Part shown: positions 1-7,294 of the stretch, in pieces
How the letters are laid out: every line of letters begins with the position of its first letter
How positions within the stretch are numbered: the first letter of the stretch is position 1
DNA from: DATCIH01 sp036507955
GTDB lineage: Bacteria; Bacillota; Clostridia; Clostridiales; Clostridiaceae
Direction: 5' to 3'
NCBI GenBank assembly: GCA_036507955.1
Contig: DATCIH010000057.1
Coordinates: forward strand, 1-12,652
DNA length: 12,652 nt
Program-made: the position numbers and the translations under genes
The notes under the pieces: model-generated
Told to the model about the DNA's origin: nothing
The model's input: only the letters and a program-made list of their open reading frames with translations
Databases searched by the model: none

Positions 1-15
1 ACTAGTAACATTTTG

Positions 16-36
16 TTAGTTGCCTTTAGCAACTAA
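16..36. other. Perfect 8-bp hairpin upstream of tRNA-Asn
   Basis: The arms TTAGTTGC (16-23) and GCAACTAA (29-36) are perfectly complementary around a 5-nt loop. There is no clean T tract on either side, so it is at best a weak terminator of a gene left of the window. A 12-mer, TAGTAACATTTT, occurs just before it (3-14) and again at 63-74, exactly 60 bp apart. I cannot assign a function. Confidence 0.4.
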
Positions 37-84
37 ATTAATATTGTGTTCTTAAGGAGCATTAGTAACATTTTATTATATTAT

Positions 85-159
85 TCCGCGATAGCTCAAC
101 GGTGGAGCGCTCGGCTGTTAACCGAGAGGCTGAAGGTTCGAATCCTTTTCGCGGAGCCA
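85..159 (+). tRNA. tRNA-Asn (anticodon GTT)
   Basis: A full cloverleaf can be drawn. The acceptor arms are TCCGCGA (85-91) and TCGCGGA (149-155), followed by discriminator G156 and an encoded CCA (157-159). The anticodon stem CTCGG/CCGAG (110-114, 122-126) closes the loop CTGTTAA, which places anticodon GTT at 117-119 and reads Asn codons AAC/AAU. The T arm contains GGTTCGAATCC. It is followed at once by a strong intrinsic terminator, so it is either a single-tRNA unit or the last gene of a tRNA cluster starting outside the window. Confidence 0.97.
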
Positions 160-171
160 CTTTTAAAAGTT

Positions 172-201
172 AAAGATTGTCTATGTAGACAATCTTTTTT
201 T
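172..201 (+). terminator. Intrinsic terminator of tRNA-Asn
   Basis: The arms GATTGTCTA (175-183) and TAGACAATC (186-194) are perfectly complementary. They are extended by AAA (172-174) pairing with TTT (195-197), and the T run continues to 201. This is a classic rho-independent terminator 13 nt past the tRNA. Confidence 0.92.
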
Positions 202-333
202 AGTGCGTTTACTTTAATCATAAACCACGAGTTAATGATATTTATGTTTCACAACAAGAAAAAGATTTTTCCGATATGGATGTATTGGAAAAAATTATAG
301 ATTAACAACTGCTATTGATAAAGGCTAAAGAAT

Positions 334-358
334 AAAGGAACCAGAAGTTGGTTCCTTT
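334..358 (-). terminator. Terminator of the leftward MFS gene
   Basis: A 10-bp stem (334-343 with 349-358) encloses a 5-nt loop. Read on the minus strand it is followed by the T-rich stretch TTTATTCTTT, as expected for a terminator about 70 nt past the stop codon of the leftward transporter gene. On the plus strand the T tract is poor. The region 202-429 otherwise shows no gene. Confidence 0.75.
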
Positions 359-429
359 AAATATAGTTACTTATAAACACGGTTCTTAAACATATCCTAA
401 TCATGAAATAATAAATTATAAAAATTGCT

Positions 430-1659
430 TTAATTATATTTTCTTAGAGATGATATAAATACAGGAAGAATAGAGATAATAATTAATGAGAAGCCCTCCA
501 AAAAAATTGTATATATTCCACCAATGCTTGTCCATAGCCATCCTGTTAAGATATAACCTATTGGAAGAAGTATGTAGGAGCCCATTAAATCTAAGCTAGC
601 AACCCTTCCAAAGACATCCTTTGGAACAAATTCCTGGAGACTTATTTCCCAGGTTAAATTAAAAAACATTATACTCATTCCAACTACTACAAGTAATACT
701 ATTAGAATAGGGAAAAAACTAATTAAACCTAAGCAACCTAAGGAAATTCCAGCTACGAATATACTAAAATAAGCTAATATACCTCTATGTGTCCATCTAG
801 TTTTAGAACTATATAATAGTGCCATAAAGAGAGCACCAGCTCCACTAGCAGACATTAATATACCATAATAGCTTGAACCAGTTTTAGAGAAAAGATCTAC
901 TTTAATTAACCATGGTATTAGTACAGATGAAAAGCTAAGTAAGATTACATTTAAAAAAGCAGAAGCTATTATTGTAATCCACAGCCAGGGATTTTTCGAA
1001 ACCACCTGTAAGCCGCCTAAAAAATCTTGATAAAATTTTGCAATTGGTTTCCCTTCTATATTAGAAACAGTAGTTTTTATATTAATAAAAAGAAGACTTA
1101 TAATGGATATAAAAAAAGTTAATCCATCAAGAGCAAAGCCTGTGGCCGGTGAACTAAAGGTGATGATAAGACCGCCTAACAAGGGTCCTACAAGTAAGGC
1201 AAATTGTTCACTTATTTGAGTTAAAGAGTTGGCAGAGATTCTTATATCCTCAGTGAAAACTTGAGCTCTCACGGCAGAATAAGCAGGTTGAAACAATGAA
1301 CCCATTATACCTGATAAAACAGCATATAAATAAATTGTGGTTATAGATAAACTATTAATGTAATAAAGATAGGCTAAAATTAGTAAAATTACAAATCTAC
1401 ATAAATCAGAGATGATCATAAGCATAACCCTTGAGAGCCTGTCTACTAATACTCCAGTAAAGGGTAATAATATAATTTTCGGTAAAAACATTAGTGCCAT
1501 AACTAAACTCATAGCCATGGCGGATTTTGACATAGAGTATACGGTCATAGGTAGCAGTACCGTCATGATGCAATCTCCTAGTCGAGAAAAGGTTTGACCA
1601 ACCCATAAGGCTCTAAAGGGATTCGACTTTAAGGGAGAAAGTAAGGACTTACCAATCAT
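430..1659 (-). CDS. MFS transporter, DHA3-like efflux pump
   Basis: This 409-residue protein is very hydrophobic and has the length and layout of a 12-helix major facilitator. Residues 69-77 (GVLVDRLSR) form the loop 2-3 motif A (G-x-L-x-D-R-x-x-R). The opening, FRALWVGQTFSRLGD near residues 15-29, is typical of the DHA3/MFS_3 group that includes macrolide and enterobactin exporters. It would sit in the cytoplasmic membrane and export a small molecule by proton antiport; the substrate cannot be read from the sequence. The ATG start has AGGAG at 1669-1673, 9 nt upstream. It is a single leftward gene, divergent from the EF-G-like gene. An 8-bp inverted repeat at 1694-1713 in its upstream region could be an operator. 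Confidence 0.9.
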   Translation of the reverse strand: MIGKSLLSPLKSNPFRALWVGQTFSRLGDCIMTVLLPMTVYSMSKSAMAMSLVMALMFLPKIILLPFTGVLVDRLSRVMLMIISDLCRFVILLILAYLYYINSLSITTIYLYAVLSGIMGSLFQPAYSAVRAQVFTEDIRISANSLTQISEQFALLVGPLLGGLIITFSSPATGFALDGLTFFISIISLLFINIKTTVSNIEGKPIAKFYQDFLGGLQVVSKNPWLWITIIASAFLNVILLSFSSVLIPWLIKVDLFSKTGSSYYGILMSASGAGALFMALLYSSKTRWTHRGILAYFSIFVAGISLGCLGLISFFPILIVLLVVVGMSIMFFNLTWEISLQEFVPKDVFGRVASLDLMGSYILLPIGYILTGWLWTSIGGIYTIFLEGFSLIIISILPVFISSLRKYN

Positions 1660-1693
1660 AGATTTTCACTCCTGTAAGTATAATTTTTCGATT

Positions 1694-1713
1694 GTATAAT
1701 AAACCTATTATAC
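1694..1713. promoter_or_regulatory. Inverted repeat in the MFS/EF-G divergent region
   Basis: GTATAATA (1694-1701) and TATTATAC (1706-1713) are perfect inverted repeats separated by 4 nt. Each arm contains a TATAAT-like -10 box, one facing each way. The leftward box would place transcription start shortly before the MFS ribosome site. No good -35 box is visible for either direction, so this could be a regulator-binding palindrome, a weak promoter, or chance in AT-rich DNA. Confidence 0.4.
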
Positions 1714-1825
1714 CATGATATTTCCAATAAATTATCATTATTTAATTTATTAAGAGGATTTTTCAAGTATGAGTAGAATATATTAAAATTAATGATCTAA
1801 TTTAAAGAAAGGAGGAAAACTGATT

Positions 1826-3979
1826 TTGTGGCAATTTAATATTGCCAGCACAAGAAAAGTGAAAACTAATGTTTCAAAATCAGATATGTTTATGAAAGAG
1901 TATAAGACAAAAAATCTTAGAAATGTAGGAATTATAGGCCACAGTGGGTCAGGAAAAACTACACTAACAGAAGCACTCCTATATTTTACAAAAACTACAG
2001 ACCGTTTTGGAAAGGTTGAAGAAGGTAATACAGTAAGCGATTATGACTTAGAGGAAAAAAAGAGAAGAATCTCCATTTCTACTTCTATAGCTCCTTGCGA
2101 ATGGGAGAATATTAAAATAAACCTTATAGATATGCCAGGCTATTTTGATTTTATAGGTGAAGAAATTCAAGGGTTAAAGGCTTCGGATATGGCTATAATA
2201 TCTGTTTGTGGAGTTTCAGGTATTCAGGTAGGAACTGAGAAGGCTTGGGATTGTGTTAACAATCATAAATTACCAAGAGCTTTTTTCATTAATAAATTAG
2301 ATAGGGAAAATAGTAATTTTGAAAAGGTTCTTAAAGAGCTTAAGGATAAGTTTGGTATTTCTGTAGTACCCATACAATATCCCATAGGTAGTGAGGAAAG
2401 TTTTAATGGTGTTGTAAACGTTATATCAAGAAGAGCTCGTATGTATAATCCTAAAACTCATGAGATGGAGGATGAAGAGATTCCTGAAGAATTATTAGAG
2501 AGTATCGATGCCTGTAAGCAAATGATAATGGAAGCTGTTGCAGAAACAGATGAAGTTTTATTAGAAAAATATTTTAATGAAGGTAGTCTTAGTGATGAAG
2601 AGATTTATCATGGTTTAATAAAAGGTTGTTCCCTAGGAGAGATTGCACCAGTTATGTGTGGATCTGCTCTCAACATGATAGGTATTAATACCTTTTTAGA
2701 GGATGTGGTGGAATGTTTCCCATCACCAGAGGATGTAAATCCACTAAGGGCAATAAGCTTAAAGGATAATAAAAATATTGAAGTGAAGGTAGATGCGAAT
2801 AAACCATTTTCGTGTTTTGTATTTAAAACAGTAGCAGATCCCTTTGTAGGTAAACTATCTTTATTTAAAGTTATAACAGGAAAGGCAAAAGGAGATTCTA
2901 TTGTATATAACTCTAGCAAGGACAAACATGAAAAATTCGGAACGATGTATCTGCTTAGAGGTAAAAATCAAATAGCAACTACAGAAATAATAGCAGGAGA
3001 CATAGGAGCAGTTTCAAAGCTTGCTTATACAGGCACAGGAGATACCCTTTGCGATGAGTCTTATAAGATAGATTATGAAAAAAGTAAATTTCCAGCTCCA
3101 GCACTTTCTATGGCAGTTATTCCCAAGTCAAAGGGAGATGAAGATAAGATTTCCTCAGGACTAAGTAAACTATTAGATGAAGATCCTACCTTTAAGGTAT
3201 CAAGAGATTTGGAAAATGCAGAAACTATTATATCTGGAGTAGGAGAAACTCATCTTGAGGTTATTGCAAGCAAGCTTAAAAGCAAGTTTGGAGCAGAAGT
3301 TAGCTTAGAGCTTCCCAAAGTTCAATACCGAGAAACAATTAAAAAACATTCCGATGTACAAGGAAAACATAAAAAACAATCTGGAGGACATGGCCAATAT
3401 GGGGATGTTTGGATTAAATTTGAAGCAAGAAAAGATGGAGATGAGATGCAATTTGTTGATCAGGTAGTAGGAGGAGCTGTACCTAGACAATATATACCAG
3501 CTGTGGAAAAAGGATTAAAGGATTGTATACATCGGGGAGTACTGGCAGGCTATCCAGTTATAAGATTGAAGGCTACACTTCATGATGGATCTTATCATGC
3601 TGTGGATTCTTCAGAAATGGCATTTAAGATGGCTGCAACTCTAGCCTTTAAAAAGGGATTGCTTGCTGCAGAGCCAGTACTTCTTGAACCAATACTTCAT
3701 GTTGAAGTTCTAGTTCCGGAAGAATATATGGGAGATGTAATTGGTGATCTAAATAAAAAACGTGGTAAGGTATTAGGTATGGAGCTTGATGGTGAACATG
3801 AAAAGATTTTGGCAGAGGTTCCTCAATGTGGCATGTTTAGATATGCTACAGATTTAAGATCAATTTCGCAAGCTAGAGGTAGCTTTGAAATGAGATTTGA
3901 AAGATATGATGAGGTCCCACCACTAGAGGCAGCAAAAATCATTGAAAATTCAAAAAAATATGAGGAAGTTGAAGCATAA
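1826..3979 (+). CDS. EF-G-like translation GTPase (EF-G2 type)
   Basis: The 717-residue protein has the EF-G plan: G domain, domain II, then domains III-V with conserved domain IV/V blocks from about residue 520. GTPase motifs are G1 GHSGSGKTT (38-46), G3 DMPGYFDF (102-109) and G4 NKLDR (156-160). Canonical EF-G has AHIDAGKTT and DTPGH. The glycine-rich P-loop and Tyr106 in place of the catalytic His place it with EF-G2, as in Thermus EF-G-2, rather than housekeeping FusA. Its cellular role is unsettled; it may act on the ribosome. The start is chosen as TTG because AAAGGAGG (1808-1815) lies 10 nt before it. In-frame ATGs at residues 21 and 23 fit family N-termini better but have no ribosome site. 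It is probably transcribed alone and ends at a hairpin terminator. Confidence 0.9.
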   Translation: MWQFNIASTRKVKTNVSKSDMFMKEYKTKNLRNVGIIGHSGSGKTTLTEALLYFTKTTDRFGKVEEGNTVSDYDLEEKKRRISISTSIAPCEWENIKINLIDMPGYFDFIGEEIQGLKASDMAIISVCGVSGIQVGTEKAWDCVNNHKLPRAFFINKLDRENSNFEKVLKELKDKFGISVVPIQYPIGSEESFNGVVNVISRRARMYNPKTHEMEDEEIPEELLESIDACKQMIMEAVAETDEVLLEKYFNEGSLSDEEIYHGLIKGCSLGEIAPVMCGSALNMIGINTFLEDVVECFPSPEDVNPLRAISLKDNKNIEVKVDANKPFSCFVFKTVADPFVGKLSLFKVITGKAKGDSIVYNSSKDKHEKFGTMYLLRGKNQIATTEIIAGDIGAVSKLAYTGTGDTLCDESYKIDYEKSKFPAPALSMAVIPKSKGDEDKISSGLSKLLDEDPTFKVSRDLENAETIISGVGETHLEVIASKLKSKFGAEVSLELPKVQYRETIKKHSDVQGKHKKQSGGHGQYGDVWIKFEARKDGDEMQFVDQVVGGAVPRQYIPAVEKGLKDCIHRGVLAGYPVIRLKATLHDGSYHAVDSSEMAFKMAATLAFKKGLLAAEPVLLEPILHVEVLVPEEYMGDVIGDLNKKRGKVLGMELDGEHEKILAEVPQCGMFRYATDLRSISQARGSFEMRFERYDEVPPLEAAKIIENSKKYEEVEA

Positions 3980-3991
3980 TATAAAATTAGA

Positions 3992-4029
3992 AATCTGTCG
4001 TAAGTATCAAAACTTGCGACAGATTATTT
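3992..4029 (+). terminator. Terminator after the EF-G-like gene
   Basis: A 14-bp stem (3992-4005 with 4012-4025, one G-T wobble) closes a 6-nt loop. It lies 13 nt past the stop codon and is followed only by ATTT, so some read-through into the next small gene is plausible. Confidence 0.75.
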
Positions 4030-4050
4030 CACAGTATAAAATTAAATTAT

Positions 4051-4084
4051 CAAGTAATAATAATAGTGATCTTATTATTACTTG
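4051..4084 (+). promoter_or_regulatory. Perfect 13-bp hairpin abutting a ribosome site
   Basis: The arms CAAGTAATAATAA (4051-4063) and TTATTATTACTTG (4072-4084) are perfect complements with an 8-nt loop. The 3' arm ends exactly where AAAGGAG (4085-4091), the ribosome site of the next small gene, begins. In the mRNA it would be a 5'-leader hairpin next to the translation start. It has no T tract on the plus strand. It may protect the mRNA end, tune translation, or bind a protein as DNA. Confidence 0.55.
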
Positions 4085-4100
4085 AAAGGAGCTGATTATT

Positions 4101-4337
4101 CTGTCAGAATATAAATTAGATATAACAGGAACAGTAGGAATCAATGATTATGGTAATATAGATGATTATATGGGTATTATAGATAATGACGATAGACTTA
4201 CAATCACAATTGATTCATCGAATATGGAGAATATAGCTGATATATGTAGATTAATAGAACGCAAAGGTTTTGTTATTACCTCAAAAGATGATAGTCAGAA
4301 AGATAAATATTCCATATTAGCACATAGAATGGCATAA
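4101..4337 (+). CDS. Small acidic protein with a non-ATG start
   Basis: An open frame of 78 codons ends at TAA 4335-4337, directly after AAAGGAG (4085-4091). There is no ATG, GTG or TTG near the ribosome site. The best starts are CTG at 4101 (9-nt spacing) or ATT at 4098 (6 nt). The first in-frame ATG is codon 24 and has no ribosome site. From CTG the protein begins LSEYKLDITGTVGINDYGNI and ends AHRMA. It is soluble-looking and Asp/Ile-rich, with no cysteine cluster or membrane segment. Mixed hydrophobic and charged spacing suggests a small folded alpha/beta domain. I do not recognise the family. It lies between the EF-G-like gene and the sugar kinase, on the same strand. Confidence 0.65.
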   Translation: MSEYKLDITGTVGINDYGNIDDYMGIIDNDDRLTITIDSSNMENIADICRLIERKGFVITSKDDSQKDKYSILAHRMA

Positions 4338-4370
4338 GACAAATGCTCCCTTTTCATAGTTTCTCAAAAA

Positions 4371-4404
4371 TTGAATAATTATTTTTTTATAAATAATTAT
4401 TCAA
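4371..4404. promoter_or_regulatory. Perfect 14-bp palindrome upstream of the ROK kinase
   Basis: TTGAATAATTATTT (4371-4384) and AAATAATTATTCAA (4391-4404) are perfect complements with a 6-nt spacer. The right arm covers the -35 region of the kinase promoter, so a DNA operator is possible. As RNA it could be a terminator for the small gene 34 nt upstream, but the T tract is better on the minus strand (TTTTTG), where no gene needs it. Confidence 0.5.
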
Positions 4405-4407
4405 TTA

Positions 4408-4416
4408 TGATATAAT
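4408..4416 (+). promoter_or_regulatory. Extended -10 promoter of the ROK kinase
   Basis: TGATATAAT is a consensus extended -10 element (TGn plus TATAAT at 4411-4416), 30 bp before the ATG. The -35 region at about 4388-4393 is poor, which an extended -10 can compensate. It adjoins the 14-bp palindrome. Confidence 0.6.
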
Positions 4417-4446
4417 AAATTGAACTAATTTTAAAGGTGGGGAACT

Positions 4447-5394
4447 ATGGAAAAGGGATATGTTATAGGAATAGATTTAGGTGGAACAAAAATTAATGGT
4501 GCATTTGCTGATCTACAAGGCAATGTATTAGCTATGGCTACTACAAAAACAGATGCACCTGCAGGTGAAGAAGTTGTATTAAGCAATATAATATCAATTA
4601 TTAAAGAGGTTATTAGCATTTCAGGTAAGTCTTTAGGAGAAGTGAAAGCTATTGGGATAGGATCTCCAGGACCATTAAATCCTGAGGAAGGTACAATAGT
4701 AAACAGTCCTAATTTACCTTTTTTAAATTTTAATTTAGTTGATCCTATAAGGGAAAGGTTTCAGGTTCCTGTTATACTTGACAATGATGCTAATGTTGGA
4801 GCCTTAGGTGAATTCTTATTTGGAGCTGGCAAAGGTACTAAAAATATGATTTATATTACAGTAAGCACTGGAATAGGAGGTGGAGCTATACTAAATAAAA
4901 AGTTGTATAGAGGAAACACCTTCAATGCTTTAGAAATTGGTCATATGACTGTTACCCCTGATAAAATAAGATGCAATTGTGGAAATTATGGATGTCTTGA
5001 GGTGATGGCTTCAGGAACGGCTATTGGTAGGCAAGCTAAGGAAGCTGTTGATGATGGGAGAACTACTACATTAAGTAAATATGAAAATCCAACCTCTTAT
5101 GAGGTGTTTTTAGAAGCGGAAAATAAAGATAAGGTATCAATGGAGATATTAGATAGAAGTCTAACTTATTTAGGGATAGGTGTGGCAAATGTTATAACCT
5201 GTTTTGACCCTGAATTAGTAGTTATTGGTGGAGGGGTATCTAAGGGTGGAAATATGATAATTGATAAGGTTAAAGAAGTAGTAAGGGAAAGATGCTTCAA
5301 AACCTTAGCTGATGGGTGCGATATAAAGCTAGCAAAGCTTGGAACAGATGCAGGAGTTATAGGTGCCCTTGCTTTAGCAGTATTAGAAGGTTAA
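4447..5394 (+). CDS. ROK-family sugar kinase, probably glucokinase
   Basis: It probably phosphorylates glucose (or a related hexose) with ATP in the cytoplasm at the entry to glycolysis. The 315 residues match the usual length of ROK glucokinases. Visible landmarks: phosphate-binding DLGGT (10-14); DNDAN (112-116) with catalytic Asp114; STGIGGG (140-146); sugar and zinc site EIGH (163-166); and the ROK zinc motif CNCGNYGCLE (176-185) with Cys176, Cys178 and Cys183. The absence of an N-terminal helix-turn-helix makes it a kinase rather than a ROK repressor. The ATG has AAGGTGG at 4434-4440. It is a single gene with its own promoter and terminator. Other ROK hexose or N-acetyl-sugar kinases cannot be excluded. 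Confidence 0.9.
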   Translation: MEKGYVIGIDLGGTKINGAFADLQGNVLAMATTKTDAPAGEEVVLSNIISIIKEVISISGKSLGEVKAIGIGSPGPLNPEEGTIVNSPNLPFLNFNLVDPIRERFQVPVILDNDANVGALGEFLFGAGKGTKNMIYITVSTGIGGGAILNKKLYRGNTFNALEIGHMTVTPDKIRCNCGNYGCLEVMASGTAIGRQAKEAVDDGRTTTLSKYENPTSYEVFLEAENKDKVSMEILDRSLTYLGIGVANVITCFDPELVVIGGGVSKGGNMIIDKVKEVVRERCFKTLADGCDIKLAKLGTDAGVIGALALAVLEG

Positions 5395-5406
5395 ATAAAA
5401 CAAATT

Positions 5407-5441
5407 CAGGTGACATACCTTCAGGTGTGTCACCTGTTCCC
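5407..5441 (+). terminator. Terminator after the ROK kinase
   Basis: A 13-bp stem (5407-5419 with 5424-5436, one G-T wobble) with tetraloop TTCA lies 12 nt past the stop codon. The T tract is short (TTCCC), but the stem is strong and GC-richer than its surroundings. Confidence 0.7.
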
Positions 5442-5509
5442 ATTAGACGATTAAATTAACAGCCTAAATTCTGGAGCCACCACAGAGGTGCTGACATTTC
5501 TGAGGTTGA

Positions 5510-5635
5510 CTATTTAATTTCGCAAAGGTTTTCATGATGTAAACGAATTTCACAAACAAATACCCCACTTAAATATAAATTTGCACCGCAATGAAATATT
5601 TTTCTTGTCGTATCTTCATAACAATCCTCCTCGTT
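5510..5635 (-). pseudogene. Possible remnant of a small gene
   Basis: On the minus strand an excellent ribosome site, AGGAGG (5626-5631), sits 6 nt before ATG (5617-5619). That frame closes after 16 codons (stop at 5569-5571). Another minus frame stays open for 41 codons (5635-5513, stop at 5510-5512) and reads like protein (KIFHCGANLYLSGVFVCEIR). A frameshift near the start of a small gene would explain both. I recognise no family. The rest of the gap 5442-5744 holds no other gene I can support. Confidence 0.3.
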
Positions 5636-5693
5636 TTATAAACATTATTCAGTGCACTATAATCTACTCTTGTGCCGCAGTTAATTACTAGGG

Positions 5694-5743
5694 TTCAATA
5701 CCCCAGATATAAGATTGATGTACCTTTTATGAAGGTTGCGAAT
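5694..5743. repeat. 3'-flanking repeat, copy A (after Nudix gene)
   Basis: This 50-bp segment aligns without gaps to 6654-6703 with 39 of 50 identical positions. Shared blocks are TTCAATA, TGATG, TTTATGAAG and TTGC. It lies 1 nt beyond the stop codon of the leftward Nudix gene. A weaker partial match (19 of 27) is at 6299-6325, past the stop of the small membrane protein gene. Confidence 0.7.
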
Positions 5744-5744
5744 A

Positions 5745-6224
5745 TTAAAATTCCTTTAATTCAACAAAGTTAACACCATTATCAGTTGCCACTCCTGCAT
5801 ACAGTTTATCATCATCTTTACCTATGGATAAATAATGATTCAAACATTCTTTAGCAGTAAAAGGCATTTTCCTATCTAAAACTTCGTCCATGTCAACCCA
5901 ATCCAATGTGCCTTCATTACATTCACTAATATCTATTTCTTCATTATGCAATTCAGTAAAATAGTAGTAGTTTTGCCTAATCTCATTATTCTTCATACGG
6001 AGTGTAACATATTTTAACTTCACACTTCCAATATCACATTCTTTAATACCTGTTTCCTCAAAGAGTTCCCTTAAAACACATGCTTTAGGATTATTTAGTT
6101 CATCCTTCTCAAAATGACCACCTACACCACACCATGAAGGTTGAACTACCCTTGAACCAACCCTATAAAGCAGTAGAATTTTATCTTTTAATATAATATA
6201 AATTGAAGTCATATTCCTTAACAT
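5745..6224 (-). CDS. Nudix hydrolase
   Basis: A 159-residue Nudix-fold protein that would hydrolyse a nucleoside-diphosphate-linked substrate (X-P-P-Y) with Mg2+; the substrate is not evident. The Nudix box spans about residues 36-60: GGHFE then REL-FEETGI, with the metal-binding glutamates Glu53, Glu56 and Glu57. The spacing between the first Gly and the Arg is two residues longer than the classic G-x5-E-x7-R pattern, but the fold signature is clear. The start is supported by AGGAGG at 6232-6237, 7 nt before the ATG. The MutT-like N-terminus (TSIYIILKDKILLLYR) is complete. It is the last of three leftward accessory genes, with a 112-nt gap to the next, and a repeat copy lies just past its end. 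Confidence 0.9.
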   Translation of the reverse strand: MLRNMTSIYIILKDKILLLYRVGSRVVQPSWCGVGGHFEKDELNNPKACVLRELFEETGIKECDIGSVKLKYVTLRMKNNEIRQNYYYFTELHNEEIDISECNEGTLDWVDMDEVLDRKMPFTAKECLNHYLSIGKDDDKLYAGVATDNGVNFVELKEF

Positions 6225-6336
6225 ATTTAAACCTCCTATTACTTAAATAATATCTAATTCGCTGTTTTATACAAAGCTTACCAATATCAAATTATTTTAA
6301 TGAACCTTTTTAGAAGAATGTGAAGTAAAGTAATTT

Positions 6337-6579
6337 TTATTGATTATCAAATTTTCTTACCTTTGAGTTCCACTTTGTATAACCACCTAATATTCCACAT
6401 AATCCAAATATAATCGCATACAATATAAACCTTGTAAGTATACCAGTAATATCATAATTTCTTGGGTTTGGGTTAAGGAATATAGTAAGTATGCTATATA
6501 CTATAGAACCACCACCCCACATTAATACTCCTAGATTAATATAAACTTTCTCTTGCCCATGAGTTTTTGTTTCTTCCAT
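6337..6579 (-). CDS. Small two-helix membrane protein
   Basis: An 80-residue protein with a charged N-terminus (METKTHGQ-like, residues 1-11), two hydrophobic segments at about 14-35 and 46-67, a short polar loop (NPNPRNYD) between them and a basic tail (KWNSKVRK). It is probably an integral membrane protein with both ends on the same side. I recognise no family. The ribosome site is weak (GAAAGAG about 8 nt before the ATG). It lies between the Nudix and kinase-like genes on the same strand. It could be a functional small protein, but the start and expression are uncertain. Confidence 0.65.
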   Translation of the reverse strand: MEETKTHGQEKVYINLGVLMWGGGSIVYSILTIFLNPNPRNYDITGILTRFILYAIIFGLCGILGGYTKWNSKVRKFDNQ

Positions 6580-6653
6580 TTTTCTCTTTCATTATCTATG
6601 TTATTCAACAAAATCATCCCATCTTTTAATTAGTTCGTCTAATTTTACAATTA

Positions 6654-6703
6654 TTCAATATACCAAATATTCGACTGATGAATCATTTATGAAGATTGCT
6701 AAT
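6654..6703. repeat. 3'-flanking repeat, copy B (after kinase-like gene)
   Basis: The second copy of the 50-bp element at 5694-5743 (78% identity, no gaps, same orientation). It starts 21 nt beyond the stop codon of the leftward kinase-like gene. Neither copy is a good hairpin terminator. Confidence 0.7.
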
Positions 6704-6724
6704 TAACCTAACTGGATATTATGC

Positions 6725-7294
6725 TCATAATCTAAATTTATCTCTAATCATATGTGCAACAACATCAGGTGAAATGTCCGTATTATTAATTTTCATATAA
6801 TTCTTTTCTTTGATTTCATTTTCAAATGAATTAAGCCAATATTTCTCTTCCAGTCTCCTGAAAAGTTCCTCTGAACGAGTAATATCTCTTTTCGTAGGTT
6901 TATTCAGTAGTCTATTTTCGGTCTTGTTTCTATCTATGTGTACATCATAAGCTGCTTCTAATTCTACATAGTATACAGCTCCACCTTTTGCTTTGAATAT
7001 CTCTTCAACCATATATACATAATCCCAGTCCTCTTTACAGTCCAGTGCCCACATGTAAGTAAAAACCATTCCATATTCTTCGCTATCTGAATATGCTTCG
7101 AAAATTTCTTTTCTAAATAGATTTGTTAATCTTGCTCTCTCTTGAGGCATATTTTTAAACAAATCAGAAACAATGTCTATTGTCATATGATTATGAAATA
7201 GTCCTAAACCAGTAATTTTTGCAAGTTCTTGTCCAACAGTCATTTTGCCAACTGCATGCGAACCAAATATTATTACAAGTTTCATTTTATTCAT
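6725..7294 (-). CDS. P-loop kinase-like protein (AAA/shikimate-kinase-like)
   Basis: A 189-residue single-domain P-loop NTPase. Walker A is GSHAVGKMT (11-19), with Met18 where Ser/Thr is usual and Thr19 next to it. From memory, the AVGKMT form recurs in this family, so it need not be a defect. The NHMT motif (about 35-38) and the size resemble small nucleoside/shikimate-kinase-like enzymes that occur in variable regions of Firmicutes; the substrate is unknown. A basic stretch (NKTENRLLNKPTKRD, about 128-142) resembles a lid region. The ATG has only a weak ribosome site (GAAAG). It is the first gene of the leftward accessory trio. Confidence 0.75.
   Translation of the reverse strand: MNKMKLVIIFGSHAVGKMTVGQELAKITGLGLFHNHMTIDIVSDLFKNMPQERARLTNLFRKEIFEAYSDSEEYGMVFTYMWALDCKEDWDYVYMVEEIFKAKGGAVYYVELEAAYDVHIDRNKTENRLLNKPTKRDITRSEELFRRLEEKYWLNSFENEIKEKNYMKINNTDISPDVVAHMIRDKFRL

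Noticed and set aside
46..300. 84-codon open frame over the tRNA
   Set aside because: It runs straight through tRNA-Asn and its terminator and has no protein-like character.
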